NCBI RefSeq assembly: GCF_030757795.1
Contig: NZ_JAUQWH010000036.1
Location: 1-63,987, forward strand
Source of the DNA: Actinoplanes oryzae
Lineage (GTDB): Bacteria > Actinomycetota > Actinomycetes > Mycobacteriales > Micromonosporaceae
Direction: 5' to 3'
DNA: 63,987 nucleotides
Part shown: in pieces, positions 44,259 to 54,076 of the stretch
How positions within the stretch are numbered: position 1 is the first letter of the stretch
Layout: each line of letters starts with the position of its first letter
Translations under genes and position numbers: made by a program
The notes under the pieces: model-generated
Seen by the model: only the letters and a program-made list of their open reading frames with translations
Database searches by the model: none
What the model was told of the DNA's origin: nothing

Positions 44259-47200
44259 TAGCTTTCCTCACCCTCGGCGGCGCCCGACGCGTCCAAGGTC
44301 GCCTGATCCACGGTCGTCATCGGCTGCTTGTGGTCCGGCGCGAGGCCGGCCCGGTCGCGGAAGCTCTGCACATAGGCGGTCAGCTCCGCACCGGTCGGCC
44401 GGCGCCCCGCCCGGACGTCGCAGGTGCCGACCTTGCTCTCCTGGATGAGCACGTTCGGGTCCAGGGTGATGCCGATGAGGTCGTTGGCCGGGTCCCCGGT
44501 GACCAGGCCCTCGTGTCCCCAGTGGTAGGGCAGCCACACCTGGTGCACGATCCTGTCCTCGATGCGCAGCGGCCGCATCCGGTCGGTCACCATCACCCGT
44601 GCCTCGATCGCCGACCGCGCGGTCACGATCGTCGCCCAGCCCAGGTGCTCCAGGCCACGCTCCGCCGCGAGCGCCGGCGACACCTCGACGAACATCTCCG
44701 GCTGCAGCTCCGACAGGTACGCGAGCTGCCGGCTCATGCCCCCGGCGGTGTGATGCTCGGTGAGGCGGCTGGTGCTGAAGACGTACGGGTAGACCTCGCT
44801 GTGCTGCTCGGGCGGGCTCGGGTTGGTCAGGTTGTCCGAGCGGTCGTAGACCTTCCGCGTCGGGTTGGCCTGCTGGTCGTAGAGCGGGTTGCGCACCCCC
44901 GACTCGGCGGGCTCGTAGTGCGTCGGCATCGGGCCGTCGATCAGCCCGCTGGGCGCGTAGAGCCAGCCCTTGCCGTCGCCCTGCATGATGAACGCGTCGT
45001 CACCGGAGATCGCCTCGACGCCCGACGCGCCCTCCGGCGGCCGGTAGGACGGCGGCTTGGTCTTCTCGAAGTCGGGCACGTCGTAGCCGGTCCACTCGCC
45101 GGCCTCCTCGTCCCACCACACGTACTTCTTCTTCTCCGACCACGGCCTGCCCTCGGGGTCGGCCGACGCGCGGTTGTAGAGGGTGCGCCGGTCGGCGGGC
45201 CACGCCCAGCCCCACTCGCGGGCCACCCAGTCCTGCTCGGTGCGCGGCTTGCGGCGGGCGGCCTGGTTCACGCCGTCCTTGTAGACGCCGGTGTAGATCC
45301 AGCAGCCGCCGCTCGTCGACCCGTCCGGCTTCATCTCCGTGAACGACGACAGCAGCCTGCCGGTCGCCAGGTCGTAGCCGTTGATCTCCTGGAGCACCAG
45401 CTCGCCGGAGGGCTCCTCCGTCTCGCCCTCGGGCAGGTAGTCCCAGGTGAGGTTGAGCAGGCCCTGGTCGCGCGGCAGCGTCGACTGCGCGAGGCGCTCC
45501 TTCATGATCCGGCCCAGGTGGTAGAAGAACCACAGCTCGGAGCGGCAGTCGCCGGCCGGCTCGACGGCCTTCTCCCGCCACTGCAGCATGCGCTGCGTCT
45601 GGGTGAACGTGCCCTCCTTCTCCACATGCGAGGCCGCGGGCATGAAGAACACCTCGGTCTTGCACGTGGCGGGGTCGATCTCCCCGGTGGCGACCTCCGG
45701 GCCGTCCTTCCAGAACGTCGCGCTCTCGATCAGGAACAGGTCGCGGACCACGAGCCAGTCCAGGTTGGCCATGCCCAGGCGCTGGGCGCGGCCGTGCGCC
45801 GAGCCGACCGCCGGGTTCTGGCCGAGCAGGAAGTAGCCCTTGATCTTCCCGTCGATCATGTCGAGGACCTGCCGGTACGTGCCGTGGTCTCCGGTCAGCC
45901 GCGGCAACCACCCGTAGCCGAAGTCGTTGTCCTTCGTCGCGGCGTCGCCGAAGTACGCCTTGAGCAGGCTCGCCGCGTACGCCTCGGCGTTGGCCCAGAA
46001 GCCCTTCTGCCCCGGGTGCCGGATCGAGTCGATCCACTTCGAGTACGTCTCGTGCTGCTCGTGGTGCGGCATCGGCAGGTAGCCGGGCAGCAGGTTGAAC
46101 AGCGTCGGGATGTCCGTGGAGCCCTGGATGCTGGCGTGCCCGCGCAGCGCCATCACGCCGCCGCCCGGCCGGCCCATGTTGCCCAGCAGCAGCTGGATGA
46201 TCGCGCCGGCCCGGATGTACTGCACGCCGACGCTGTGCTGGGTCCAGCCCACCGAGTAGACCAGCGCGGTCGTCTTCTCCCGGCCCGAGTTGCTCGTCCA
46301 CGCCTCGCAGACCTCCAGGAACTTGTCCTGGGGCACGCCGCAGAGGCGCTCGACGACCTCGGGCGTGTAGCGGGCGTAGTGCCGCTTGAGCACCTGGTAG
46401 ACGCAGCGCGGGTCCTGCAGCGTGTCGTCACGCGGCACGTCCGCGGGGATCGGCGGGCCGTGCGACTCCTGCTCGAGGCCCGAGGCGGTCTCCCGGTCGA
46501 CGTGCGAGGCGCCCTCCTCCTGGCCCTCCTCGCCCTGGCCGGCGTACTGCCAGGTGCTCTGGTCGTACGCCTTGAGCTCGTCGTCGTAGCCGGAGAACAG
46601 CCCGTCGAGGTCCTCGGTGTCCTGGAAGCCCTCGTGCACGAGCATCGCCGCGTTGGTGTACGCGAGCACGTACTCCCGGAAGTCCTTCTCGTTGCCGAGG
46701 ATGTAGTTGATGACGCCGCCCAGGAAGGCGATGTCGGCACCGGCCCGCACGGGCACGTAGGTGTGCGCGAGCGCGCTGGTCCGCGTGAACCGCGGGTCGA
46801 TGTGGATGACCTTGGCGCCCCGCTTCTTGGCCTCCACGACGTACTGGAAGCCGACCGGGTGCGCCTCGGCCATGTTCGAGCCCTGGATCACGATGCAGTC
46901 GGCGTACTCCAGGTCCTGGAGGAAGTTGGTGGCCCCGCCGCGGCCGAACGAGGTCCCCAGACCGGGGACGGTGGCGGAGTGTCAAATACGCGCCTGGTTC
47001 TCGATCTGAATGGCGCCCATCGCGGTGAAGAGCTTCTTGATGACGTAGTTCTCTTCGTTGTCCAGCGTGGCGCCGCCCAGGCTCGAGATGCCCAGCGTGC
47101 GGTTGAGCGGACGCCCGTCGGCGTCGACGTCCTCCCAGGTCTCCTCGCGCGCGGCGAGCACCCGGTCCGCGATCATCTCCATCGCGGTGTCGAGGTCGAG

Positions 47201-47551
47201 CTCTTCCCAATCCTTGCCGTACGGCCGGCGGTAGAGCACCTTGCGCTGCCGGCGGTCGCTGGTGACCAGGCTCTTGCTGGCCGAGCCCTTGGGACACAAG
47301 CGGCCCTTGGAGATCGGGCTGTCCGGGTCGCCCTCGATCTGGACGACCTCGCCGTCCTTCACGAACACCCGCTGGCCACAGCCGACCGCGCAGTAGGGAC
47401 ACACCGACTTCGCCACGGAGTCGGCGGTCTCGGTGCGCGCGGTCAGCGACTTCGACCGGGCGGACTGCGCCGCGGCACCCCGGCCCAGCGGGTCGGTGCC
47501 GGTCAGCTGCCGGTAGACCGGCCAGCCCTCGATCCACGTCTTGACGCCCAC
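44258..47551 (-). CDS. fdhA: Selenocysteine-containing formate dehydrogenase, catalytic subunit
   Basis: A 1097-residue molybdopterin enzyme read from GTG 47551 through an in-frame TGA at 46982-46984, which encodes selenocysteine at residue 190. The context NQARI-Sec-HSATVPGLGTSFGRG is the classic active site of formate dehydrogenases. The N-terminal [4Fe-4S] site is CPYCAVGCGQRVFV with GRLCPKGSASKSL. The molybdopterin region contains CIVIQGSNMAEAHPVGFQ, GYFLLGQNPAVGSAHGRAQR and the C-terminal LTEHHTAGGMSRQLAYLSEL. A SECIS-like hairpin with a GGUCU loop begins 12 bases after the TGA. All Sec machinery is nearby. It oxidises formate to CO2 and passes electrons to the FeS and NrfD-like subunits. 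Automatic annotation would split it in two. Confidence 0.95.
46953..46969 (-). promoter_or_regulatory. Bacterial SECIS element within fdhA
   Basis: On the minus strand GTCCCC-GGTCT-GGGGAC forms a perfect 6-base stem. The GGUCU loop is the same as the SelB-binding loop of E. coli fdhF. It begins 12 bases 3' of the UGA, within the usual spacing. Confidence 0.9.
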
Positions 47552-47624
47552 GAGATCAACATACGCCCTCCCGTACGCCCCCGCACGGCGAGCGGCCCCG
47601 CGGTGCCGCTGTTACGGTCGCCCG

Positions 47625-48626
47625 GTGCTTCGTTCCCGTACGACCGCGGTGTCCGGTTTCCTGATCTTCGCCGTCATCGCCGTGGCCGTGCTGCTGTGGG
47701 CGAAGTGGCTGCCCTACCAGGCCCGGGCCGTCGAGCTCGGCGGCAGCCACGAGTGGACGGGCAGCGGCATCCTCGGCGTGGGCGGCGTCGAGCCCGGCGA
47801 CCCGCCGTCGTGGTCCGCGGCGACCAGCTTCACGGGGGCGTACACGAAGGCGGTCTGGAAGGCCCTCGTCGCCGCCCTGCTGATCAGCGTGGCGGTGCAG
47901 GCGCTCGTGCCCCGCGCCTGGCTGCTGCGGGTGCTCTCCCGGCGCTCGCGCGTGGGCAGTGCGATGGCCGGCGGGCTGGCGGCCACGCCGTCCATGATGT
48001 GCGCGTGCTGCTCGGCGCCGGTCGCCGTCACGCTGCGGCGCACTGGCGTGCCGGTCTCGGCCGTCGTCGCGTACTGGCTGGGCAATCCCCTGCTCAACCC
48101 GGCGGTCCTGATCTTCCTCTTCCTGGTCGCCCCGTGGCAGTGGGGCGCCACCCGCCTGCTCGTCGGCGCGCTGGTCGTGATCGCCGGCGCCGCCCTGGTC
48201 GACCGGTTCGTCCCGGGCACCGCGACGCCCCCGCCGCCGCCCGAAGGCCGGCGCGGGTGGCTGCCGCTGCTGCTGATCGTCCCCGAGTACCTGGTGGTCG
48301 TCATGCTGGTCGGGGCGTTCCGCGGCTGGCTGTTCCCGCTGAGCGCCGCGTCGGCGGGCGTCCTGGCCGTGCTGGCCGCGGCGGTCGTGGGGACGGCCAT
48401 GGTGATCCCGACGGCGGGCGAGATCCCGATCGTCCAGGGTCTCGCGCTGGCCGGGCTGTCCCTGGGCGCGGCCGGCGCGCTGCTGATCACCCTTCCCGCG
48501 GTCAGCATCCCGGGCGCCGTGCTGGTCGTTCGCACCCTCGGCTGGAAGGTGACCGCCGCGACGGCCGGCGTCGTGGTCGCGGGCGGGCTGGCCGGGGGCG
48601 CGGTGCTGGCGCTGCTCACCCCATAG
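47625..48626 (+). CDS. ArsP/YraQ-family permease
   Basis: A 333-residue membrane protein with eight to ten segments, starting at GTG 47625. The family signature with paired Cys, ATPSMMCACCSAPVAVTLRR, is followed by VVAYWLGNPLLNPAVLIFLF. A second half-repeat contains PTAGEIPIVQGLALAGLSLG. PF03773-type permeases include an organoarsenical exporter; the substrate here is unknown. It is divergent from fdhA with only 73 bases between the starts. Confidence 0.85.
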   Translation: MLRSRTTAVSGFLIFAVIAVAVLLWAKWLPYQARAVELGGSHEWTGSGILGVGGVEPGDPPSWSAATSFTGAYTKAVWKALVAALLISVAVQALVPRAWLLRVLSRRSRVGSAMAGGLAATPSMMCACCSAPVAVTLRRTGVPVSAVVAYWLGNPLLNPAVLIFLFLVAPWQWGATRLLVGALVVIAGAALVDRFVPGTATPPPPPEGRRGWLPLLLIVPEYLVVVMLVGAFRGWLFPLSAASAGVLAVLAAAVVGTAMVIPTAGEIPIVQGLALAGLSLGAAGALLITLPAVSIPGAVLVVRTLGWKVTAATAGVVVAGGLAGGAVLALLTP

Positions 48627-48713
48627 GGTGTCTGTGCCGCCGATCACGGTCCGGGCTGCGTAATCTACGGCCATGCCGCCGCTCGGGCGGGGATCACGCT
48701 CGGGGGACGACGC

Positions 48714-49550
48714 ATGGACGCTTCGCCGCTCGGCCGGCTTCGGCCCGGGGACCACGTCTGCTGGACGCACGCCGACGACGACGAGCAGCGCCGGGTCGCC
48801 GCGGCCCACGTCCGGGCCGGCCTGCGCGACCATCACAAGATCCTGTGGTTCACCGGTCCGGCCGGGCGCGACGCGGCCCTCGCCGGCCTCGCCGCGGACG
48901 GCATCGACGTGGCGGAGCACGTGACCACCGGCCGCCTCCGGGTCGCCGCCGCGGCCGCCGCCCACCTGAGCCGCGGCCACTTCGACCCCGAGCGGACCTG
49001 CGAGCGCTGGGCGGCGGCGATGCGCCAGGCCCGCCGCGAGGGGTACGCCGGCCTGCGCGTCCTGGGCGACATGAGCTGGGCGGCCGGCCCGGTCCCCGGC
49101 GCCGACCGGGTCGGCTGGTTCGAGCGCCGCCTCAACCGCCTGGTCGCCGACGGCTTCGGCATGGCGATCTGCCTCTACGACCGGCGCCGCTGCCCCGGCG
49201 ACCTGCTGGCCGACGTCTCCCGCGCACACCCGGCCACCGTCACGGCCCGCGGCCCGGAGCACGAGCCCCGGCTGCGCATGGCCCGGACGCCGGCCGTCCT
49301 GCGGCTCACCGGCGAGGCGGACCTGTCCAACCGCGACGCCCTGGCCGCCCTGCTGCGGCACCTGATCGAGGACGCCGGACCGGTCACGATCGACCTGGCC
49401 GGGCTGCGCTTCGCCGACGCGTCCGCGTGCGAGCTCATCGTGGACACCGGGCGTACGGCCGGCGGGCGCCTGCGCACCACGGGCGCCCGCCCGCAGATCC
49501 ACCGCCTCCTCACCCTGGTGGGCGCGGGCCTGGTCCCCGGCCTGCTCTGA
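48714..49550 (+). CDS. MEDS-domain and STAS-domain regulatory protein
   Basis: A 278-residue soluble protein. Residues 1-165 match the MEDS (DcmR-like) sensory domain: LRPGDHVCWTHADDDEQRRV, KILWFTGPAGRDAALAGLAA, GLRVLGDMSWAAGPVPGADR and ICLYDRRRCPGDLLADV. Residues 185-278 form a STAS domain (DAGPVTIDLAGLRFADASAC), of the anti-sigma factor antagonist type. In actinomycetes this pairing suggests a partner-switching role in sigma factor control. The STAS Ser that would be phosphorylated may be the Ser in ADASACEL. Confidence 0.88.
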   Translation: MDASPLGRLRPGDHVCWTHADDDEQRRVAAAHVRAGLRDHHKILWFTGPAGRDAALAGLAADGIDVAEHVTTGRLRVAAAAAAHLSRGHFDPERTCERWAAAMRQARREGYAGLRVLGDMSWAAGPVPGADRVGWFERRLNRLVADGFGMAICLYDRRRCPGDLLADVSRAHPATVTARGPEHEPRLRMARTPAVLRLTGEADLSNRDALAALLRHLIEDAGPVTIDLAGLRFADASACELIVDTGRTAGGRLRTTGARPQIHRLLTLVGAGLVPGLL

Positions 49551-49551
49551 A

Positions 49552-50793
49552 TCACACGCCCGACGGGTACGTCTCCAGCTCGTGGGTGTCCACCCTGGCG
49601 GGGTGCAGCGGGCGCACCGCGGTCGTCTCGTCGAACCACAGGAACGCGTCGTAGCGCTTCCCCAGCACCGTCGGCACGTAGTTGCCCCAGCGCTCCCGCT
49701 CGGGCCGGTAGACGACGCCGATCGCGCGGTGGGCGACCTCCTCGGTCAGGTCCTCCGGCAGCAGGAACAGCGCCCGCGGCGGCGCCGTGGCGTGCAGGAC
49801 GTCCTCGAGCGAGCCGGGGCGGGCGGGCGGCACGCCCATGACCTCCATCGGGTCGCCCCAGCGCGGCGCGGCGACGACGGTGCCGCGGTGGGTGCCCATG
49901 CCGACCAGGAGCACCTGTCCGGGACCGTAGCGCTGCCGGGCCAGCTCGCCGATCGTCACCTCGCCGTGCGCCGCCTGATCGGTGGCCCGGGAGTCGCCGA
50001 CGTGGGTGTTGTGCGCCCACACCACGGCCTTCGACCCGGGCCCGTGGTGGTCGAGCAGCCGGGCGAGGGTGTCGTCCATGTGGTGGTCCCGCACGTTCCA
50101 CGCCCGGGGACCGCCCTGGACCATGGCCCGGTAGTAGCTCTCGGCGCCCGCCACGATCTCGGCGTTCTGCCGGACCCCGAGGTCGCCGGCGGTCCGCATG
50201 CTGGTCAGCAGCTCGACGACCGCGGGCTCGCAGCTCGCGCCGACGAAGCGGGTCGCCCACGCGTACGCCTGCGGGTCCTCGGCGAAGGGCTCGAAGCACT
50301 TGTACGCGGCGAGCGCCTCCCCGACCGCCGCCGGGTCGTGCTCCCGCAGGTAGACCAGGATCGCCCGCATCGACTCCCACAGCGAATAGACGTCGAGGCC
50401 GTGGAAGCCGGCCGATGCCGTCCGGTTCCAGTCGCGCAGCCACCGGGCGAAGTCCACGCACTCCTCGTTCGCCCACATCCAGGTGGGCCACCGGTCGTAC
50501 GCGTGCAGAGCCTCCCGCGGATCCGCCGGCGCCCCGGGCAGCCCGCGCACGGCGGCATCCACCCGCGCACAGTCCGGCCAGTCCCCCTCGACGGCGACGA
50601 ACGAGAACCCGAGCTCCTCGATCAGCCGCCGCGTGACCAGCGCCCGCCACCGATAGAACTCGTGCGTGCCGTGGCTGGCCTCCCCCAGCATGACCACCCG
50701 GCAGCCCGCCGCCCGCTCGACCAGCCGGTCCAGATCCCCGGCCCCGGTCAGCGGCACGGCCAGCGACGCGATCCCGTCACCGTAGCGCGACAT
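49552..50793 (-). CDS. Erythromycin esterase-family protein
   Basis: A 413-residue protein. Family motifs are MLGEASHGTHEFYRWRALVT (catalytic Glu/His), FVAVEGDWPDCARVDAAVRG, DVYSLWESMRAILVYL and VVWAHNTHVGDSRATDQ. The last holds a second His needed for catalysis. ATG 50793 is taken as start; the frame is open to 51072 but the extension shows an Arg/Ser-rich composition that looks noncoding apart from the last 20 codons. Many chromosomal family members do not act on erythromycin, so resistance should not be assumed. Confidence 0.87.
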   Translation of the reverse strand: MSRYGDGIASLAVPLTGAGDLDRLVERAAGCRVVMLGEASHGTHEFYRWRALVTRRLIEELGFSFVAVEGDWPDCARVDAAVRGLPGAPADPREALHAYDRWPTWMWANEECVDFARWLRDWNRTASAGFHGLDVYSLWESMRAILVYLREHDPAAVGEALAAYKCFEPFAEDPQAYAWATRFVGASCEPAVVELLTSMRTAGDLGVRQNAEIVAGAESYYRAMVQGGPRAWNVRDHHMDDTLARLLDHHGPGSKAVVWAHNTHVGDSRATDQAAHGEVTIGELARQRYGPGQVLLVGMGTHRGTVVAAPRWGDPMEVMGVPPARPGSLEDVLHATAPPRALFLLPEDLTEEVAHRAIGVVYRPERERWGNYVPTVLGKRYDAFLWFDETTAVRPLHPARVDTHELETYPSGV

Positions 50794-50893
50794 CCCCGGC
50801 GCGTACCCGCTCGCCCCCGTCCCATACGTCGGATTTTTCCGCCGCCGGAACTGGTACGCCCCGCGCACGCGCGTCGTCGAGCAGAGCACCGGG

Positions 50894-51703
50894 TCAGGGG
50901 GTGAAGAGCTCCAGCGTCGCGGGGAGCTGGCTGTGCAGGGGCGACGGGAGGTCCTCCGGCGTGAACCAGCCCAGCTCGTCGAACTTGTGCGGCTCGCCGA
51001 TCGCCACCGCGGCCGGGTCGACGGTCGCGGCGAAGACCAGGGCGACCCAGTGGGAGCCGGGGCGCAGGACATTGCGGACGCCCAGCAGGCGGATGTCGTG
51101 CGGGGTGGCGGCGTACTCCTCGGTGACCTCGCGGGTGACCGCCTGCTCGAAGGTCTCGCCGAACTCGAGGGCGCCGGCCCCCGTGTCCCAGGCGCCCGGC
51201 TCGTCGCGTGCGCCGGGCGAGCGGCGGGCGAGCAGGATCTTGCCGGCGCCGTCGTGGCACACGAACACGCACGACACCTGGGGCCCGGCCGGCAGCAGGC
51301 GGGGCAGCAGCCGGGGCAGGAGGCGGGCGGTGGTCGCCGCCAGGTCGCGGTCCCAGACCTCGTCCCGGGGTACGAACACCATCGCCCGCCCCTCCCCGAG
51401 CACCACGTCCTCCTGCGTCGCGTCCGTCACCGCCCCGAAGGCGTGGAACGTGACGTCGTGCGGGAAGCCGTGCTCGTACGGGCGGGGGCCGCTCCACAGG
51501 GGACGCAGCTCGCCTGCCGTCAGCCCGGTCTCCTCGCGCAGCTCCCGGTGCGCCGCCTCGAGCGGGGTCTCGCCCGCCTCGATGCGCCCGCCGGGCAGGC
51601 TCCACTTCTCCGGTGCCGTGGGCGCGTGCTCGTCGCGGTGTTGCAGCAGCACCGCGCCGTCGCCGTTGACGAGCACCACGAGCGACACCTCGTACGAAGC
51701 CAT
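50894..51703 (-). CDS. Tandem double-Nudix hydrolase
   Basis: A 269-residue protein with two complete Nudix domains in one chain. The first box begins [19 protein letters not shown] and ends REETGL (about residues 38-61). The second is [20 protein letters not shown] (about residues 170-192). Both keep the REx(x)EE metal ligands, so both may be active. [15 protein letters not shown] strand and a duplicated [11 protein letters not shown] linker lie between. Substrates, presumably nucleoside diphosphate derivatives, are unknown. Starts at ATG 51703, divergent from a GNAT gene with 27 bases between the starts. Confidence 0.88.
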   Translation of the reverse strand: MASYEVSLVVLVNGDGAVLLQHRDEHAPTAPEKWSLPGGRIEAGETPLEAAHRELREETGLTAGELRPLWSGPRPYEHGFPHDVTFHAFGAVTDATQEDVVLGEGRAMVFVPRDEVWDRDLAATTARLLPRLLPRLLPAGPQVSCVFVCHDGAGKILLARRSPGARDEPGAWDTGAGALEFGETFEQAVTREVTEEYAATPHDIRLLGVRNVLRPGSHWVALVFAATVDPAAVAIGEPHKFDELGWFTPEDLPSPLHSQLPATLELFTP

Positions 51704-51730
51704 GCCGTGATCGTTCCATACCCTGCAGTC

Positions 51731-52192
51731 ATGCTGCTCCGCCCCGCCACGCCGGCCGACCTGCCCGGGCTGCTCGCCGTCCAGGAGGAGGGCGCCCTGG
51801 CGGGGTTCGCCCACATCTTCCCGCCGGCCGAGTACCCGTATCCGCGTGCCGAGCTCCGCGCCGCGTGGGAGGCCGAACTCGCCGATCCGGCCGTCGACGT
51901 GCTCGTCACCGCGGAGGAGATCCGCGGCTTCGCGGCGCTGCGCGGCAACGAGCTCCTGCACTTCGGCACGGCGGTCCCGGCGTGGGGCACCGGCCTGGCG
52001 GCCGAGCTGCACGACCAGCTGCTCCCCCGCCTCGCCGCGGCCGGGATGCCGTACGCCACGCTGCAAGTCATGCGCGAGAACCACCGCGCCCGCCGCTTCT
52101 ACGAGCGCCGCGGCTGGCGCGCCACCGGCCGGGTCACCCGCGAGCCCTTCCCGCCCCACCCGGACCTGCTCGAGTACCGCCGCCCGCTCTGA
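51731..52192 (+). CDS. GNAT-family N-acetyltransferase
   Basis: A 153-residue acetyltransferase: [20 protein letters not shown] is the usual N-terminus, and the C-terminal segment [20 protein letters not shown] carries the alpha4 motif. The central acetyl-CoA loop is weak ([20 protein letters not shown], without the full RxxGxG), which is common in this subgroup. The substrate is unknown. The start is ATG 51731; the nearest candidate ribosome site is poor, so it may be leaderless or weakly translated. Confidence 0.82.
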   Translation: MLLRPATPADLPGLLAVQEEGALAGFAHIFPPAEYPYPRAELRAAWEAELADPAVDVLVTAEEIRGFAALRGNELLHFGTAVPAWGTGLAAELHDQLLPRLAAAGMPYATLQVMRENHRARRFYERRGWRATGRVTREPFPPHPDLLEYRRPL

Positions 52193-52204
52193 CGGCCCGC
52201 CCGG

Positions 52205-54076
52205 CTACCCGCCGGCCCGCGGCGAGCGCAGGAAGCCGCGCAGGTCGCGGGTCTCGTCCGTGATCGGCCGCAGGGCGAGCAGGCAGGTGTCGTCGGCGGG
52301 GTTGGCGCGGCGCAGGCGGCCCAGCAGCTCCTGCAGGGGGCGCCGGGGATCGGCGGCGACCGCCTCGTCCATGGTGCGGCGAACCTCGGCGAGGCCGTCG
52401 TCCGGGCCGCGGTGGCGGTGCTCGACCAGGCCGTCGGTGTAGCAGAGCAGGACGTCGCCGAGGCGCAGGTCGAGGACCGCGGCCTCGTAGCGGGCGTCGT
52501 CGAGGACGCCGAGGATGGGGCCGGACGGGCGGGGCAGCGGGGCCGTGCGCCCGGCGCGGTGCAGCAGGGGCGGCGGGTGGCCGGCCTGGGCCCAGACCAG
52601 CCGCCGGCGGGCGGGATCGTAGCGGGCGACCACGGCCGTGGCGGTGGTCTCCGGGAGCTCGCTCTCGGCGGCCAGGTCGGCCACCAGGCGGTTGAGGCGG
52701 GTGAGCAGCTCGGCGGGATCGCCGGTGGTGACCGCCAGGGCGCGCAGGGAGTGGCGCAGCTGGGCCATCATCGTGGCGGCCGGGGTGCCGTGGCCGGCCA
52801 CGTCGCCCACGGCCAGCAGCACCGAGCCGTCGCGCTGGGCGGCCGCGTGGTACCAGTCGCCGCCGACCAGGTCGTCGCGGGCGGCGGGCAGGTAGCGGAC
52901 GGCGACCTTGAGCCCGGGCAGCGGCAGGGGCTCCTCGGGGATCGGCAGGATCACCTGCCGCAGCCGGGTGGCGACCTCGTGCTCGGCCGCGGCGGAGCGG
53001 CGCTGCTCGGCGAGCTGGCGTTCGACCTCGGCGAGGCGCAGGGCGGCGGTCTCGCGGGCGGTGACGTCCTGGACGATGCCGAAGAGGCGCAGGGGCTTGC
53101 CGGCGGTGTCGCGGAGGGCGTCGATGACCGCGTGCACGTGCTTGATCTGATCGCCGACGCGGATGCGGACGGTCATGTCGATCTGCTCGCCGCGGGCGAA
53201 CGCCTCGGTGACCGCGGCGTGCAACGGGCGGTCCTCGGGGACGATGAGTGCCTCCGACTCCGCGTGCGGCATCGGGCCCAGGGCAGGGTCGCGCCCGTAG
53301 ATCCGGTAGAGCTGCGCCGACCACCGGATGTCGCCGCTGACCAGGTCCCATTCGCCCCAGCCGAGGTTGCCGAGGCGCTCGGTGGCGGCGATGCGGGCGT
53401 CCTCGGCCGGGGCGACGTCGAGGCGGTCCCAGGTGGCCAGCAGCGCCGCGCCCAGCCGGTGCGCCCGGATCGTGTAGCGGCCCTCGCGCGAGGTGAACGG
53501 GCCGGTCTCGGCCGGCTCCCCGGTGCGCAGCACGCGGTCGAAGAGCCGCCAGCGCGCGCCGTCGAGCTCCTCGGGGAACTGGGCGGCCAGCCGGCGGCCG
53601 ATCAGCTCGCGGCTCAGGGTGCCGTCGGAGGCGATCGCGCCGGGCGTGGTGGCGGCGTACTCCAGGTCGACGAGGCGGCCGCTCGCGTCGCGTACCGGAA
53701 GGAGCAGGGCCGCGTTGCCGGGCAGCGCGTCGAGGACGGCCTGGACCAGCGCCGGCCAGGGCTCCGAGCGGCGCAGCTGGACGGCGTCGGGTGGCGGCGG
53801 CACCGGGAGCCGCAGCGCGGGGCCGCCGGTGGCCTCGGGCGGGTCGAGCAGGGCGATCACGTCGCGGGCGACGTCGGCGAGCAGGCGGCCCTCGTCGGCG
53901 GCCATCTGCAGCAGGTGCCGGTGGGCCTCGATCAGGCGGCACCGCGTGCGCCCGGCGAGCAGCCCGACCGCCCGGTCCACGACCGCCCCGCCCCCGGGCC
54001 GGGCGCCGGAGCTCACCAAGCCGCCCGCAAGGGGTACCGCCGGAGCGAGTCCTCCCGATGAATGCCACCCACTCAA
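52205..54076 (-). CDS. ANTAR-PAS-PP2C (SpoIIE-type) phosphatase
   Basis: A 623-residue signalling protein. Residues 30-80 are an ANTAR-like helical RNA-binding unit (DRAVGLLAGRTRCRLIEAHR, HLLQMAADEGRLLADVARDV). Residues 115-225 and 235-345 are two PAS-like domains; the second contains LGWGEWDLVSGDIRWSAQLY and ends RLFGIVQDVTAR, leading to a coiled coil. Residues 385-605 are a PP2C/SpoIIE phosphatase: VGGDWYHAAAQRDGSVLLAV, GDVAGHGTPAATMMAQLRHS, LCYTDGLVEHR and ADDTCLLAL carry the metal-binding Asp residues. It probably dephosphorylates a STAS protein. A TTG start at 54076 (AAGGCAGG upstream) is assumed; GTG 54016 is possible. Confidence 0.85.
   Translation of the reverse strand: MSGWHSSGGLAPAVPLAGGLVSSGARPGGGAVVDRAVGLLAGRTRCRLIEAHRHLLQMAADEGRLLADVARDVIALLDPPEATGGPALRLPVPPPPDAVQLRRSEPWPALVQAVLDALPGNAALLLPVRDASGRLVDLEYAATTPGAIASDGTLSRELIGRRLAAQFPEELDGARWRLFDRVLRTGEPAETGPFTSREGRYTIRAHRLGAALLATWDRLDVAPAEDARIAATERLGNLGWGEWDLVSGDIRWSAQLYRIYGRDPALGPMPHAESEALIVPEDRPLHAAVTEAFARGEQIDMTVRIRVGDQIKHVHAVIDALRDTAGKPLRLFGIVQDVTARETAALRLAEVERQLAEQRRSAAAEHEVATRLRQVILPIPEEPLPLPGLKVAVRYLPAARDDLVGGDWYHAAAQRDGSVLLAVGDVAGHGTPAATMMAQLRHSLRALAVTTGDPAELLTRLNRLVADLAAESELPETTATAVVARYDPARRRLVWAQAGHPPPLLHRAGRTAPLPRPSGPILGVLDDARYEAAVLDLRLGDVLLCYTDGLVEHRHRGPDDGLAEVRRTMDEAVAADPRRPLQELLGRLRRANPADDTCLLALRPITDETRDLRGFLRSPRAGG

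Noticed and set aside
46980..46986. Frameshift or nonsense mutation splitting formate dehydrogenase
   Set aside because: Both sides are in the same frame, the TGA falls exactly at the Sec site of the family, a SECIS-like hairpin follows and the full Sec machinery is present.
49552..50793. Macrolide resistance gene
   Set aside because: The fold is that of the erythromycin esterase family, but many chromosomal members have other roles and nothing here points to resistance.
50794..51072. N-terminal extension of the erythromycin esterase homologue
   Set aside because: Most of the extension is Arg/Ser/Pro-rich and overlaps the Nudix gene; homologues normally start near the GEASHG region as at ATG 50793.
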